From contig OY979727.1 in the NCBI GenBank assembly GCA_963855995.1, forward strand, positions 7,844,446 to 7,908,445: a stretch of DNA of 64,000 nt, read 5' to 3'. This DNA is from Muricea muricata (taxonomy: Eukaryota > Cnidaria > Anthozoa > Malacalcyonacea > Plexauridae). The translations under genes were made by a program, and so were the position numbers. Shown here piece by piece: positions 33,323 to 44,531 of this stretch. Each line of letters begins with the position of its first letter. The stretch's first letter is position 1. A model generated the notes under the pieces. That model did not search any database and was not told the DNA's origin. It was given only the letters and a program-made list of their open reading frames with translations.

Positions 33323-33480
33323 TGCGGTTCGGTCGCGGTTCGTGCGGTTTGCGGCTGCGGTTCGTGCGGTTCGCGGTTACGGTTCGTGCGGTTCGCGGCT
33401 GCGGTTCGTGCGGTTCGCGGGTAAGGTTCGTGCGGTTAGCGGTCGCGGTTCGTGCGGTTCGCGGTTGAGTTCATGCGGTT
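33323..33480. repeat. GC-rich minisatellite
   Basis: About seven imperfect copies of a roughly 22-bp unit built from gcggttcgtgcggttcgcgg. The open frames across it on both strands are low-complexity by-products. Confidence 0.85.
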
Positions 33481-35652
33481 CCTTAGCTGACTGTGCAAAA
33501 ATCATTGCGGCGTATTCCGACATTCTCCGAGCTTTACATTTTATTATGCGACGATCGTTCGGTGTTGAACGGTGTTGAATAATCAAACATACTATGTACA
33601 AAGTTATAAAACAAATCGCAAAAATACTTGACAATACTATTAATAGTAAATTGCGATGTCTAATACGTAGCAATTTTGTATTTGAAAAGCTGAACTATGT
33701 AGGTTTATTAAAAAGAAAGATACTTTATAAACCTTTTATAAAACTTTTTTGCCCACAAAAGCAAGAATATGCACATTCGTATACACAGATTATTGAGAAA
33801 ATACAGCGATTTTGTTTAAGAGCTCACAATTTATCCGCATACATAAATTAGTTTCTGTTTACATGTAGCGTGATTATGATAATTGACAGAATTAACAATC
33901 AGAATCCATCGCAAATATAACGGGCTAAAAATCACTCATTTACGCATTGCCTTTGGCTTTTGCGATCACTGAAGCCTTGGCCAACGCTAATTTTGTGTCT
34001 AAACAATAACACCAAAAACTAATGCATTATGAATTCGTTCGGCGCAAAACGTCATACTGGGTAGGCAATAACAACAACACGCTTCCACGCATTCCCTGTA
34101 GACAACAGCTATTTCATAAAAAAATGAACACACCAGTATCACAGAAACTACACCTGCACTTCCAAAACTATGTCAGACGTTAATTCTACTTAAAATTCAA
34201 AAATGTTGACGTTAGTCAAACCAAACAACTGCTAGTTTGAATACTCATTACAGTATACTATTAGAATAATCATCACAATGTTTGAATTAAACAAGCCGAG
34301 ATACTGTATACTGATCGTGCTTTGAGTTCGCGTGGATGAAATATTCGTAACAACATAAGCTTAAATGTACTCACTCTCATGCGTCCAATATGTCCTACCA
34401 TTCCAAAGTCCTCCCTATAACACGGTAAGCCAGTGTATTTTAAGTGTTTTTCGACTACGCTGTGATTTTGTTTAAGAGCTCTGCGATTAATCAGCATGTT
34501 TCCGACTATGAATAAATTAGCTCGGTATACATAAGTGCATCGCTATACATATAACACATTAGAAAATGATATAAAAATTTAAAGGGGGAAATATGTTGCT
34601 AAACCGTTGTAAATTCCAACATACCTCACATTATATTTAGTATTTGGTCATTAATTCAACATAATCATAAAAGTAAGTGACATATATGATGATGGTCAAA
34701 ACGGCTTGCCCCAGGTCAAAACGGCGAAGTTTCCGATAATGAAAACGGCCCCAACAATGTTAATCACGATACATAGCTCAAATCGTGATTGTTCTCAGCG
34801 AGTTTCCAGAATCTGAACAGAAAATAGATCTATTGTCCAAGCGCGTGTTTTGTTGGCTAATCCTATTGTGACTGCACAGTTTGCGTTAATACTTTGAAAC
34901 AAACAGCATAAATAGTTTGCAACATAAGTTTGACTTAGGGCCGCTTGGACAGATACGTATATATATAGTACAAGAAGTGAATTTAGAAGATATAATATAC
35001 TGAAAATATAAAGCATTAACAAATACTATAAGAGTTAAATAGAAACCTGAAAAGGGGAAAGAATTTTGTGACACACTATAGTGGGTGTTTGGTCATTTGC
35101 ATTATTACAGTGACACATTCCACACTATGCAAAACTTCGCTCATTAAACACCTTAATTGATATCGATGCGATAACACTTCGTTATGTTAGCACGAAATCT
35201 ACACAGTGGATAAAAAAATTGATTGGAAAATGCTCCAAAGAGAAAATTCTCCGTAGAGGGAGTTGTTACTATGCATACAAATGACGCCATCTTGGTGGAG
35301 ATAAATATAGACTCATGTAGCTCCCTTTGGTACAAAGCCTTGTCCTCACTGGCAATGGACACAAGGCGACTTCCAAAAGTTTAAATACAATTTCACGCTC
35401 TTTAAGAACTACCACATTATGTATGCTGTTTGTTATAATATGTGCTTTTACAATTTTCTTGTCTAACACTCAAAGACGGATGGTATGGTACCTGAATGAA
35501 CTAGGACAGTGTATTTGAACTTTTGGAAAGTCATTGTACCTACCAATTTACCCTTCCTCGAGTTAAATGCCACAAAATCTTAATTGATTCACCCTCAAAA
35601 CCTATTCGTAGGTATTACCACCCTAAATACACAATTATCACGTGTGCTCGTC
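33481..35652. other. Non-coding sequence, centre of the inverted duplication
   Basis: AT-rich. Several open frames of 60-100 codons show no family features or splice context. No RNA gene or transposon ends were identified. Confidence 0.4.
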
Positions 35653-35795
35653 TCAGCTACCTCCGTAGCTCAGTGGTAAGAGCATTGCAACGCCATCACG
35701 GAGGACCTATAGATGATGAATTTTTCTCTACTGTTCTTGGCTGGTTTTTGACTTGTGTATCAATCCACTCGAGCTTAAGACACACTTATCCTTAA
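35653..35795 (+). repeat. tRNA-derived SINE, second copy
   Basis: Begins gctacctccgtagctcagtg with a good A box (agctcagtggtaagagc) and ends with ctcgagcttaagacac, as in the copy at 1995-2157. The B-box segment is deleted, so it is probably transcriptionally dead. Confidence 0.6.
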
Positions 35796-36479
35796 AAATT
35801 TACCCTACCTCGAATCAAATGTTACAAAATCTTGATTGATTTACCCTCAAAACTGTATGCGCAAAGTAAACAAAAGAGAATTGTAAGCATGAAAAAATTA
35901 AGCGTAAAACTACGAGCATAAGTTATGGAGGAACAAAAGCACATTGAAAAGAAGATCTTTTCCAATCAATTTTCTTATATAATATTCTCCAAGCGAGGAC
36001 CTTAATCCAAAGAAACTTCATTATTTATTTACAGGGGTTGATCCTGTGACAGTAGATCTCATAAATAAACTATATTGCCATTATAAAGTTCCAGCTGATG
36101 TGATCGCAACCATTCTGGGATATCAGGATTCAGGAGTAGCACTGTTATTGCTGTATCCATAAGTGAATTTGAACGCAATAATCTAGCTTCGTACGGTACG
36201 TTGCAATTCGCCGAATCGCACTCGCTGCGGGGGCAATATGAGCAAATGTTGCCCGTTGCCGACAAGGGAATTTCCGACACTGCCAACAGTCAATTAAATA
36301 GTCCAATTTACCAAAACTATCGGTGGCCATAAACTATTATCATTTATACAACCTGGGCGAGAGGGATTCAGGAAAATATAATTTGCTAATGATATCTTAT
36401 ACCAAAAAGCTAAAAACTTCTTTCCCTTCTTCTTCTGACTCATCAAACTATTCAGCACAACCCGTCATCACACTAATAA
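35796..36479. other. Non-coding sequence
   Basis: No gene recognised. A minus-strand frame at 36059-36330 has a cysteine cluster but no recognisable family. Confidence 0.35.
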
Positions 36480-36881
36480 ACTGCGTGTTTTTTACGCGTG
36501 CCATGAAATACATAAATGGTTTACATAATAATCCCATGGCACACGCAGTACACATAGTATTGAGTAAAATGCAGTAAAAAATCATTAAGAGTGTTTGAAT
36601 TTAAGTGATATTATTATTCACTATGTGTACGATTTCCGTTTTGATTGGTTAGCGACCTACAGATAATTCTTGGTATTTGCAATTATGACGTCACATCTAC
36701 AAATAATTCTCGGTATTCTGCAATCATGACGTTGCGAATAATAGTTTGTAAAACTGGCAAATCCGGTTTCTTGTTTTCGTACAAAGAATAAAAGAGAATA
36801 ATTCCAAAGAATAATTCGTACAAAGAATAAAAGATAAATAATTCCATGTGAATAATAAAATAATTTTTGAATTCGGTTTTC

Positions 36882-36986
36882 GCGGGATATCGAGAATTAT
36901 GAAGGCCTCGGTTAGCGTTATCTGCCTCAGCCTGCGGCTTTGGCAGATAACACCAACCTCTGCCTCAATAATTATCGATATCCCGC
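36882..36986. mobile_element. Foldback MITE
   Basis: gcgggatatcgagaattat on the left is inverted at the right (ataattatcgatatcccgc), with a second pair gttatctgcc / ggcagataac inside. 105 bp. Confidence 0.65.
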
Positions 36987-37518
36987 TCAACCTCATCCAA
37001 TAATTATTAATTATTGGAAAATGTATACTTCATATATCTCAAACTAAATGCCATATTTTTAACTAATTTAGGCACAATGTTAGAGAGCACCAAGTGACTT
37101 ACATGAAGAAATTTTGCTCAACGAATTCGTTTTAATATGTTAACATTACATTATATTATCATTTGATTATTATGTTACATACATTACTTGTGCTAAACAT
37201 GAGGAAAATGTGAAAAAAAATTAAACTGGTTAAATTTTCATCATAATTGGGAGTTAATATTTTTATGAATGGCGCATGCGTTAACACACCCCTGGCTAGC
37301 TCCTAAAAAGTCAGCTCCCCTCTGTTTTATGTTTCATGACTAAAAATGTTGTCTATTCTCCGGTCTATAAGGCAAAAAACGACGTTCTCAAAGTTTCCCG
37401 TGAAATTTTAATTTAACTGATTAAACGTTCATCATTGTTGGGAAGAGAGCTAAATTTGAACTTAGTGTGAGTTTTGGTCTAGCATTTTTGCCGAGGAAGG
37501 TAACTTGCTGCGCGGGAT

Positions 37519-37667
37519 CAATAGGTGCGTATGGCGTATGTCACGATCAAAAATTGTTGTCAGGAAGTCAAGATGAGGCAACTGATGATAACTGAGCATA
37601 CATAGTTTGCACATGCGACCTGTAATGAATAGTCACGAGACGAAAGAATACATTGGTCTATTCTTGG
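37519..37667. repeat. 149-bp direct repeat, first copy
   Basis: Identical, as far as I can read, to 37965-38113 over 149 bp. Identity points to a very recent duplication or an assembly artefact. Confidence 0.85.
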
Positions 37668-37964
37668 GTTTCGAATCTCAGTGAGAGACGACAACTGATG
37701 GTTATGCTGTATAAGAGTGGGCAAATAATATTTGACCGCCAGTAAAACGACTTCACATGAAACGCATGAATAGAATAATTTTGTGTTTTTTCGCCCAATT
37801 TTGAGAATATTCAAGGGACATTAATACCCGGAATTTCATTGTTATACTTTTTCATTAGAGCTGCCTCGCATATATATAGTTCCATACATAACATCCCCTA
37901 GGTTATCTCTTAACAAGTTAGTTCCGTTCTGTGAGACGATCACAAATAACTTAATACGCGGGAA

Positions 37965-38113
37965 CAATAGGTGCGTATGGCGTATGTCACGATCAAAAAT
38001 TGTTGTCAGGAAGTCAAGATGAGGCAACTGATGATAACTGAGCATACATAGTTTGCACATGCGACCTGTAATGAATAGTCACGAGACGAAAGAATACATT
38101 GGTCTATTCTTGG
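37965..38113. repeat. 149-bp direct repeat, second copy
   Basis: Ends exactly where the truncated LINE sequence begins at 38114, so the duplication and the LINE insertion are probably linked. Confidence 0.85.
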
Positions 38114-38820
38114 TATTCTTGGCTAAAGTCAATAAGCGTTTGGGTCTGTTAAAGCGAATTAAGCATCTCCTTCCACGTCATGCAAGAGTCCTCTATTACA
38201 ATAGTCTGGTTCAACCACTGTTTGACTATGGAGATCTTGTATGGGGAGACAATAACTGTACACTGATGCAAAATCTGCAAATTCGTCAAAATAAAGCAGC
38301 CAAGGTAATGTTGGATCGACCACCTTTTAAAAGCTCTTAAAACTCTGCGATGGAGGGATCTTTCCCACCGAAGACACTATCATAGGTGCCTTTATATTTT
38401 CAAATGCGTTAACGGCATGACTGTTTCTGATTTGGTTTTGACTCGAATCTCGGAAATACATGAGCACAATATTCGATCCAAAAACAGTTTGCGTCTGCCA
38501 AGAGTCAAAAGAAACTGGGGCAAACAAAGATTAGCGTACCATGCCTGCAAGGATTGGAATAGTCTTAGTGAAACCGTGAGGAACTCTGAGAGTCTTTCCC
38601 CGTTTAAATCATATTTTAAAAACTGAACATATACGAATGTCTTGTAATATAACTTTTTATATACTTTTATTCTTAGAGGATATAATTTTTTTCATACTTA
38701 TATTTTGTATCTTATTTTTCCATAAATTATTATGTATATAATCAAATTTGTCTACAGGACCTTTCTGAAAATCACGTTGGTGAGAAAGTTTTCCTGTTAA
38801 TAAAGATTATGATTATAATA
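38114..38820 (+). mobile_element. 5'-truncated LINE (reverse transcriptase C-terminus)
   Basis: Frames at 38112-38340 and 38417-38626 carry the C-terminal region of a LINE ORF: VNKRLGLLKRIKHLLP, YYNSLVQPLFDYGDLVW and YHACKDWNSLSE. A frame change lies between them. The element ends with aataaagattatgattataa, a typical 3' tail. It is from a different family from the LINE at 8-11.5 kb and has no catalytic core. Confidence 0.8.
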
Positions 38821-40220
38821 CGTAAGTCATAACTATTCTTCTTTTTCTCTAAAAATTTTTTGTCTTTCCGCTTTCAGTTCAGTTCTTCTACCCCGTACAC
38901 CTATGCCTGGGTTAACATCCCATCGTTGTCTTAACAAGTAAGTTCCTTTCTGTTATGTCACACGATAACTACGAATCAATTAACATACGGAAATCATATC
39001 TCTCAAAATTTGACGAGCTTCTGCCACCAGTTTTTAAATTTTTTCTTCGTAAAATACGATTTAGAGAATTTATAATATCGATTATAATAATAATATTGAT
39101 TATGATTGATAATATTGAATTTATGATATCGAGACCTTAGCTAAGATTGATCTTAGGTGAAGTCTCTATTAAGTTTAATATGAATTTGTGGCTGGAATGG
39201 GTAAGACATCTCCCCACCTCTGATTTCCTGTCATAAGTTGTTGATGGGCTGGGTTATCATGCATTAAAATAGACCTAAAAGGCCTGATTCCACGACAACA
39301 AAATTCGTCGGGAGAAGTCTTAAATAATCGGAACATAGATGAGTGAATAAATTGAATTCGTGCACTTTTTTCAATTTTGTTGTGAGTAGAACATACTTCT
39401 AGAACTAGCGAAATTTTCCTCGCGATGTCTAAATTATTTTCACTGCGCAAGTGCCGATTTATTTCGTGTGAAATGAATTTTCTGTCGAAGGAAGCCGTTC
39501 CGGACATCATTTCTGCAATTTAACCTATAGTTGGTCTTCATATCTTGCAAAATTTCTGTTCGCCTTCGGTTTTATCTAGCGTAGTCAAAGGTTGTGGTAT
39601 GTTATTAATTTTGTGAATATATGCTCATTTTTAAGAGTGCGTGCAGTTTATTCGTTTCCCTCCTTGCTCGCATGCATGAATGGCTAAACATCCCCTACAA
39701 GTCCGCCGATCACTTAATTAAGTTAGTTCCCCCGGATTAAGCCTCTTATCAAGCGGATGTGATTTGCAATGTGGCAGGTATTAAACAAGAGTGTCTAAGT
39801 CCAACTGGTCAGAAGACTGACTTTGATTTGGTCGAGAGCAACGACAGAGTTCACATCAGTATGCACTGCGACTCACGATATTAGTGAAAATTCTAATTCA
39901 GGGATAAAAAACTCGTGAATTTGCATATTGTAGATAAAATTATACAGAGGCTATGCAGGGAGCCTAACCTATACGCAAAATGAATAAAAACGTGTGACGC
40001 ATTCAAGATAATGCAAAACAGTTTAATTATTAATTTTCTTCATTTTTACCTGAAACACAATAATAGTTTGTATATTGGAAAAAAACAAATTTGCTTATCA
40101 AACGCAATTATTAATCGTTATATGGGTACATACTTCGAAGGTAACAACGTCCCCACAACATTATTAACATGTAGTTAACTTTCAATGCAAAAAACAGCAC
40201 CTTAAGCAAAGGAGAGTAGG

Positions 40221-41344
40221 TCATTTACCAACGTGAGATCCATTAAATCTTATAATGTCAAACAGTCTTTCATTCACTGATTCTGTAAGTTTTCTTATCA
40301 AGGATCTTGGTATAGAGTCTGTTGCTTGTTTTTTGGCTTCCCACAATGCATCTTTTGAAGAATATTTCTTTCTATCCGCGTAGACTCGTTGCTTGACGAT
40401 TGACCATACGTTTTGTATTGGGTTTAGCGGCATGAGAGGGAGCATTGTCATGCATATAAATCAGGTTTCTCAAACGTGACAATGGGACGTCTTCAAGCCA
40501 TGGGACGTCTTCAAGCTCTTAAGAAACTGGAAGTAAGTGTCTGATGTTAGGTTAACACAGTGGCGAAGCCAGCCCGACTATTTATTCCTGCTATGTTAAT
40601 TTTTTACAGTTAATGGTCTGTAAAAACAACCAATTTCTAAAGAAATGAATTGTGATAGAATTATCGCTAACAATTGAAATTTACATAGCAGGACTAAAAA
40701 ATCGGGCTGGCTTCGCCACTGGTTTAACACCTTCTTGTACACGGAAAGGGCCAACAAGCTCATCCCCGACAATACCAACCCATAGCATGACTTTCTCTCC
40801 TCCCTGTTGACGTCTAATTCTTGTTGGACACTGGTCGCCACGGATGACCCATCGTCTTGACCAACCATCAGGGCCATCTAATGTTGCTCTTGACTCATCT
40901 GTAAACAATAAATGTTTCATATCTGTTTTCATGTAGGTTTTAGCCCAATCGATGCGCAAGGTCTTATGTTTTCTCGTTAGTAAAGGAATTTTCTTTGGAC
41001 ATTTTGGTATCGGCCATCCTTGCTAGAATTCAATTTTCGTGTACTTTAGGAATGTCTGGTACACCAGCTTCTTTGAATATTCTGGAACTAGTTGCTTCTG
41101 GTAGTTTTCGTAGCCTTCTCTTCAAGGAATTTAAGTCTCGCTTTGAAACAGACTTGCTGTACCCGCAATCAGCGCGGATCTTCCTCTTCTTCAAAGGATC
41201 ATTCACAAACTTGTTCACTGTAACGACATGACGATTGATTTTGCTTGCAATCATTTCAGGTGTTGTTGCATTTGCTAATTCTTTTACAATTATTCGTTTT
41301 TCGTCGTCGGTGAGATGTGTGCGGCGTCCCATGGTCATACTCAA
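40221..41344 (-). pseudogene. Tc1-like transposase, broken
   Basis: Three minus-strand pieces. 41344-41030: MGRRTHLTDDEKRIIVKELA, a helix-turn-helix DNA-binding region. 40959-about 40725: LLFTDESRATLDGPDGW with the first catalytic Asp, then MLWVGIVGDELVGPF. 40451-40221: NPIQNVWSIVKQRVY, where the catalytic Glu of NPIEN reads Gln. The second Asp (HDNAPSH) survives at about 40440 in another frame, but the roughly 34-residue spacer to the NPIQN motif is almost wholly deleted. A frameshift near 41030, a MITE at 40558-40721 and an 18-bp tandem duplication near 40490 complete the damage. Confidence 0.88.
40558..40721. mobile_element. hAT-like MITE nested in the transposase
   Basis: Ends cagtggcgaagccagcccga, inverted on the right (tcgggctggcttcgccactg). 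Flanks ggttaaca and gtttaaca give an 8-bp duplication with one mismatch, as for hAT elements. Confidence 0.8.
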
Positions 41345-41548
41345 CTAGAAAAACTATGATCGCGGACAGCCCTTTATATAGAAAGCCTCCATAATTCCGC
41401 AATCACGTGACTTAGCGAATGTAAACATTGAGGACATGCTTCCAGTATTCTACTTGAAAAATTCATTACTTCAGGAACATGAAAGCGCTTACTAACGTTT
41501 ATTGTTACACGAATTTGTATTCGAACTAATATCGTGAGTCACAGTGTA

Positions 41549-41980
41549 TATAGGTATGTACACATCGAGGAATAATAAAATCAGGGGTCGGTTGCACGAA
41601 AGGTGGATAACTTTATCCACCGGATAGTGACTTTTTCAAACTTTCTGAACATGTTCAGTAACTGTTATAACCTAGACTGAAAAAGTCATTGTTTTCAAGT
41701 TAAAGACACTTTTTAACCGATGCGAGCTCAATATCTTTGGTGTAATTAATTTTAATGCCTTTCTACCGCAATTGAAAAAATCACTATCCGTACGTTGGAT
41801 AAAGTTATCCACCTGAGTAGACAAAGTATCAAATTACATGCTTCTCTCAAGGCTTGCGCGCACTTTCATCTCACACATTTCTGCTCTGCATCTGGTTCAC
41901 ATATTCGTAATCTTCATATGTCAGCACTATATTGTTGTTACTTGAAAGCGATATAAACTTTGCATTGATTAATAGTGGTA
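41549..41980. other. Non-coding sequence
   Basis: Contains ggttgcacgaaaggtggata, shared with 19280 and 50250 in inverted orientation, and an inner inverted pair (ggtggataactttatccacc). No gene. Confidence 0.45.
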
Positions 41981-42114
41981 ATTGCACTGAGTGGAGTGCA
42001 ATTTGGTCTGAAATCAAACGCGTGATTACAAAATTGCACGACAGCAAAGCGGGAGTGCGATTTGTAATCACAAGTTTGATTTCAGACCAAAATTGCACGA
42101 CACGAAGTGCAATT
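41981..42114. mobile_element. Foldback MITE
   Basis: tttggtctgaaatcaaac on the left is inverted on the right (gtttgatttcagaccaaa), with flanking gtgcaatt repeats. 134 bp. Confidence 0.65.
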
Positions 42115-43109
42115 TCCACTTTATTACATTCATTTTGAAATCTACAAGCGGTGCCAACGCTAATTTGTTTACAAAAAAACACGTCCGAACTTGCCCCATC
42201 TTGTAACATAGCAACATGCGAACAAAATGGCCGTGACATTAAGTCGGGTGATACAAAACAATAGTACTTAATAGCGCATTTGAACGTAAAATTGATGAAG
42301 ACAAAAAGGGAAAATGCATCAAAAGTAAGTTAAACATATAGTGTCTCTTGTATAGTTTCACAAAGTACTTTTTGGTGCGGTAAATGTACATTACAACCAC
42401 GAACGTCGCGCTGCCGTTGCTTTTCAATACTTGTCTAGTTGTCTTTAGTTGTGCGATATTCTTCGTACTTCTACAATTCTTTGTCGGAAAATCTGTCTCT
42501 TTCATTATAATTTCCAAATTAATTCTGTAATATTTTGTTTATATTCTTTAGTATTTTGTTGTCATTTCTGTTTGTTTATTTGAATATTTACAGTATTTGA
42601 ATACAAATTTAAATTCAGCAATTTTGTATAGAAATTAACTTTTGGGAAAACTAATTGTCTTGAAAAAGTTTAATTTTATGGGTTTTTTTCCTAAACTTAA
42701 AGCTGACTGGTTGGTTCAACTCATGCAGATGTTTTATTTGATTGGATTTTATGAGAGAGTGTGATTAATGTGTAATCGTACTCAAAATGATGCGATTTGG
42801 GGATTAATTGCACTATTTTAAACCAAACAGATTGCAGGAAACACCATTGATTTCAAAATGAATGTAATAAACTTGTTAATTTGAATAGAACCAATATAGA
42901 GATCCCAAGAGCGACTTCATGTTTGGGTTTGAGGTCTTTCGGCAAACGTTACACACATTTAGTGATTTGGTCGCTGGCCAAATAGACACGAATGTCCATT
43001 CTAAAATTACTTACAGACTGTTTTTATGTTATTGATTATATTTTAAAATATTGATCGTTTACATTAAGCACTAGATACTGTAGGAAGGTAGAAGACTTGG
43101 TATTACAAT
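42115..43109. other. Non-coding sequence
   Basis: AT-rich. Open frames of up to 122 codons near 41871-42517 partly overlap the foldback and have no family resemblance. Confidence 0.4.
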
Positions 43110-44100
43110 CAGTGAACTCAATATAACTGGAAAGCTACCTGAGGTGGGAAATTTGAAGCCAAACATCACCAGGCCCCTACCAGAAAAAACATGCGCGGCC
43201 ATCTAAGGAAATGTATACAAAAGCCAGCCGATAACTGTCAAAAATGGGCTGAAACATTTCTAAAATTTTAACAAAATGTAATCAAAACAATGGTCAAATG
43301 ACTATCTTTTAAACTTAACTTTCTTGACCAAATTCATTTAAATAAAAAGCAATTTTTACGCGAAAGCGTACAGCCAAGAGTGGCGATCGTCACGGCGGCC
43401 AAAGTTATTTCGTTTTCGAAGTTATTTTTTTCTTCGAATTAATGTAGCTTATACGCATTTCAAGTGCTCTAAGACAAATATAAATAAAAACCAACATAAG
43501 CACAGTTTTGACTACTCATATTTAATAATACAAAATTTTACAACCCGGGATTACTTTTTCCGACATTCCGAAAGATATTACAAGACTTTTCGATGCGAGT
43601 TTTCGAAAACTCTTTACTCTTTTTCGCACATCCATGGCTCGGTTATCCAGAAACTTCATTGATTTAAGTCTAAGATCAAGGAATTGCGGAAAAAATTATT
43701 TTCCAAAAGTTCCAAAAGGCAAATATTCAAATATCCGAAGTACAAAAACTTTGTTGAAATAATCGCAATATTTTGAACTGACCTGAGGTCTTTTCGAGCT
43801 CCTGTTCCCATATTTATACAACTTATCATTATAAGAAACTTGATTTCTCTTTATCATTTCGGTATCAAGGCAGAATATGACTTGCTTTCAGGCCAAAAAA
43901 AGAACTTTTCATAGCCAAAAAATACCAGTTTGTACTTCATCACTCCTTGTAATTAGCACGCGAGACTGTCGCGAAGCTGAACTCGCGTGAAATGACCCCC
44001 AGACACGCGTATCTGGGGGTCACTTCACGCAAAATTTGGCTTCAAATCCTGTATTACCGGCTTAACTGAAGGTAGCCTTCCAGTTATATTGAGTTCACTG
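43110..44100. mobile_element. hAT-like non-autonomous element, 991 bp
   Basis: Inverted ends CAGTGAACTCAATATAACTG over about 31 bp. Flanks attacaat and actacaat form an 8-bp duplication with one mismatch. No transposase fragment was found inside. Confidence 0.75.
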
Positions 44101-44119
44101 ACTACAATTGAGTTTTTCG

Positions 44120-44531
44120 ACAATGGCGACGCCATTTTGAATTTTGAGCATATCGCGATGCATTGTGGTCTATCCAGGGTAATTTAACTGTTTTAAACCG
44201 CCATAAATAAAATATATGAAAGAGAACCGTTATTTTTATTATTGTAAATAACAGACAAATGGTCAGGGCAACTTATAGAACAAAGGAAACCCCAGGAAGA
44301 TAAATAAATCCGAATGAAATTTATTATGTAAAATCCATTACCTCATATGTGAACACTGGTGGCATAAAGTGCTCAGAATATTGATTTACATATCCCCATT
44401 GTTACTAAGAAAACATTCATCGCAATACTTTTTCTGTACGGCGTATTCCTCTAACGATAGCGGCATTTACATGGTGGTTTTTACCCTGGATAGACCACAA
44501 TGCATCACGATTCAAGATGGCGTCGCTATTG
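44120..44531. mobile_element. TIR MITE
   Basis: Inverted blocks: caatggcgacgccattttga and tggtctatccagggtaa on the left, ttaccctggatagacca and aagatggcgtcgctattg on the right. The minus-strand frame at 44417-44668 overlaps it and is incidental. Confidence 0.65.

Larger units (their letters stand above)
36480..39861. repeat. Right arm of the large inverted duplication
   Basis: Inverted relative of 31440-33110, expanded by a foldback, a 149-bp duplication and a truncated LINE. At 39750-39860 the plus strand carries the 'LVESNDR' block (CLSPTGQKTDFDLVESNDR) until the Tc1-like insertion cuts it. Confidence 0.6.
39862..41548 (-). mobile_element. Tc1-like DNA transposon, inactive
   Basis: About 24-bp inverted ends (tgcactgcgactcacgatat on the left, tacactgtgactcacgatat inverted on the right), TA at both borders. 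Other unit copies carry the uninterrupted cacatcagtataggtatg, the empty site. At 1687 bp the length is normal for Tc1 elements. A hAT-like MITE is nested inside. Confidence 0.88.

Noticed and set aside
33342-33673. Arg/Gly-rich open frames on both strands
   Set aside because: Created by a 22-bp GC-rich minisatellite.
35653-35725. Possible tRNA gene
   Set aside because: The A box is good, but the B box and cloverleaf are missing and the tail matches a SINE.
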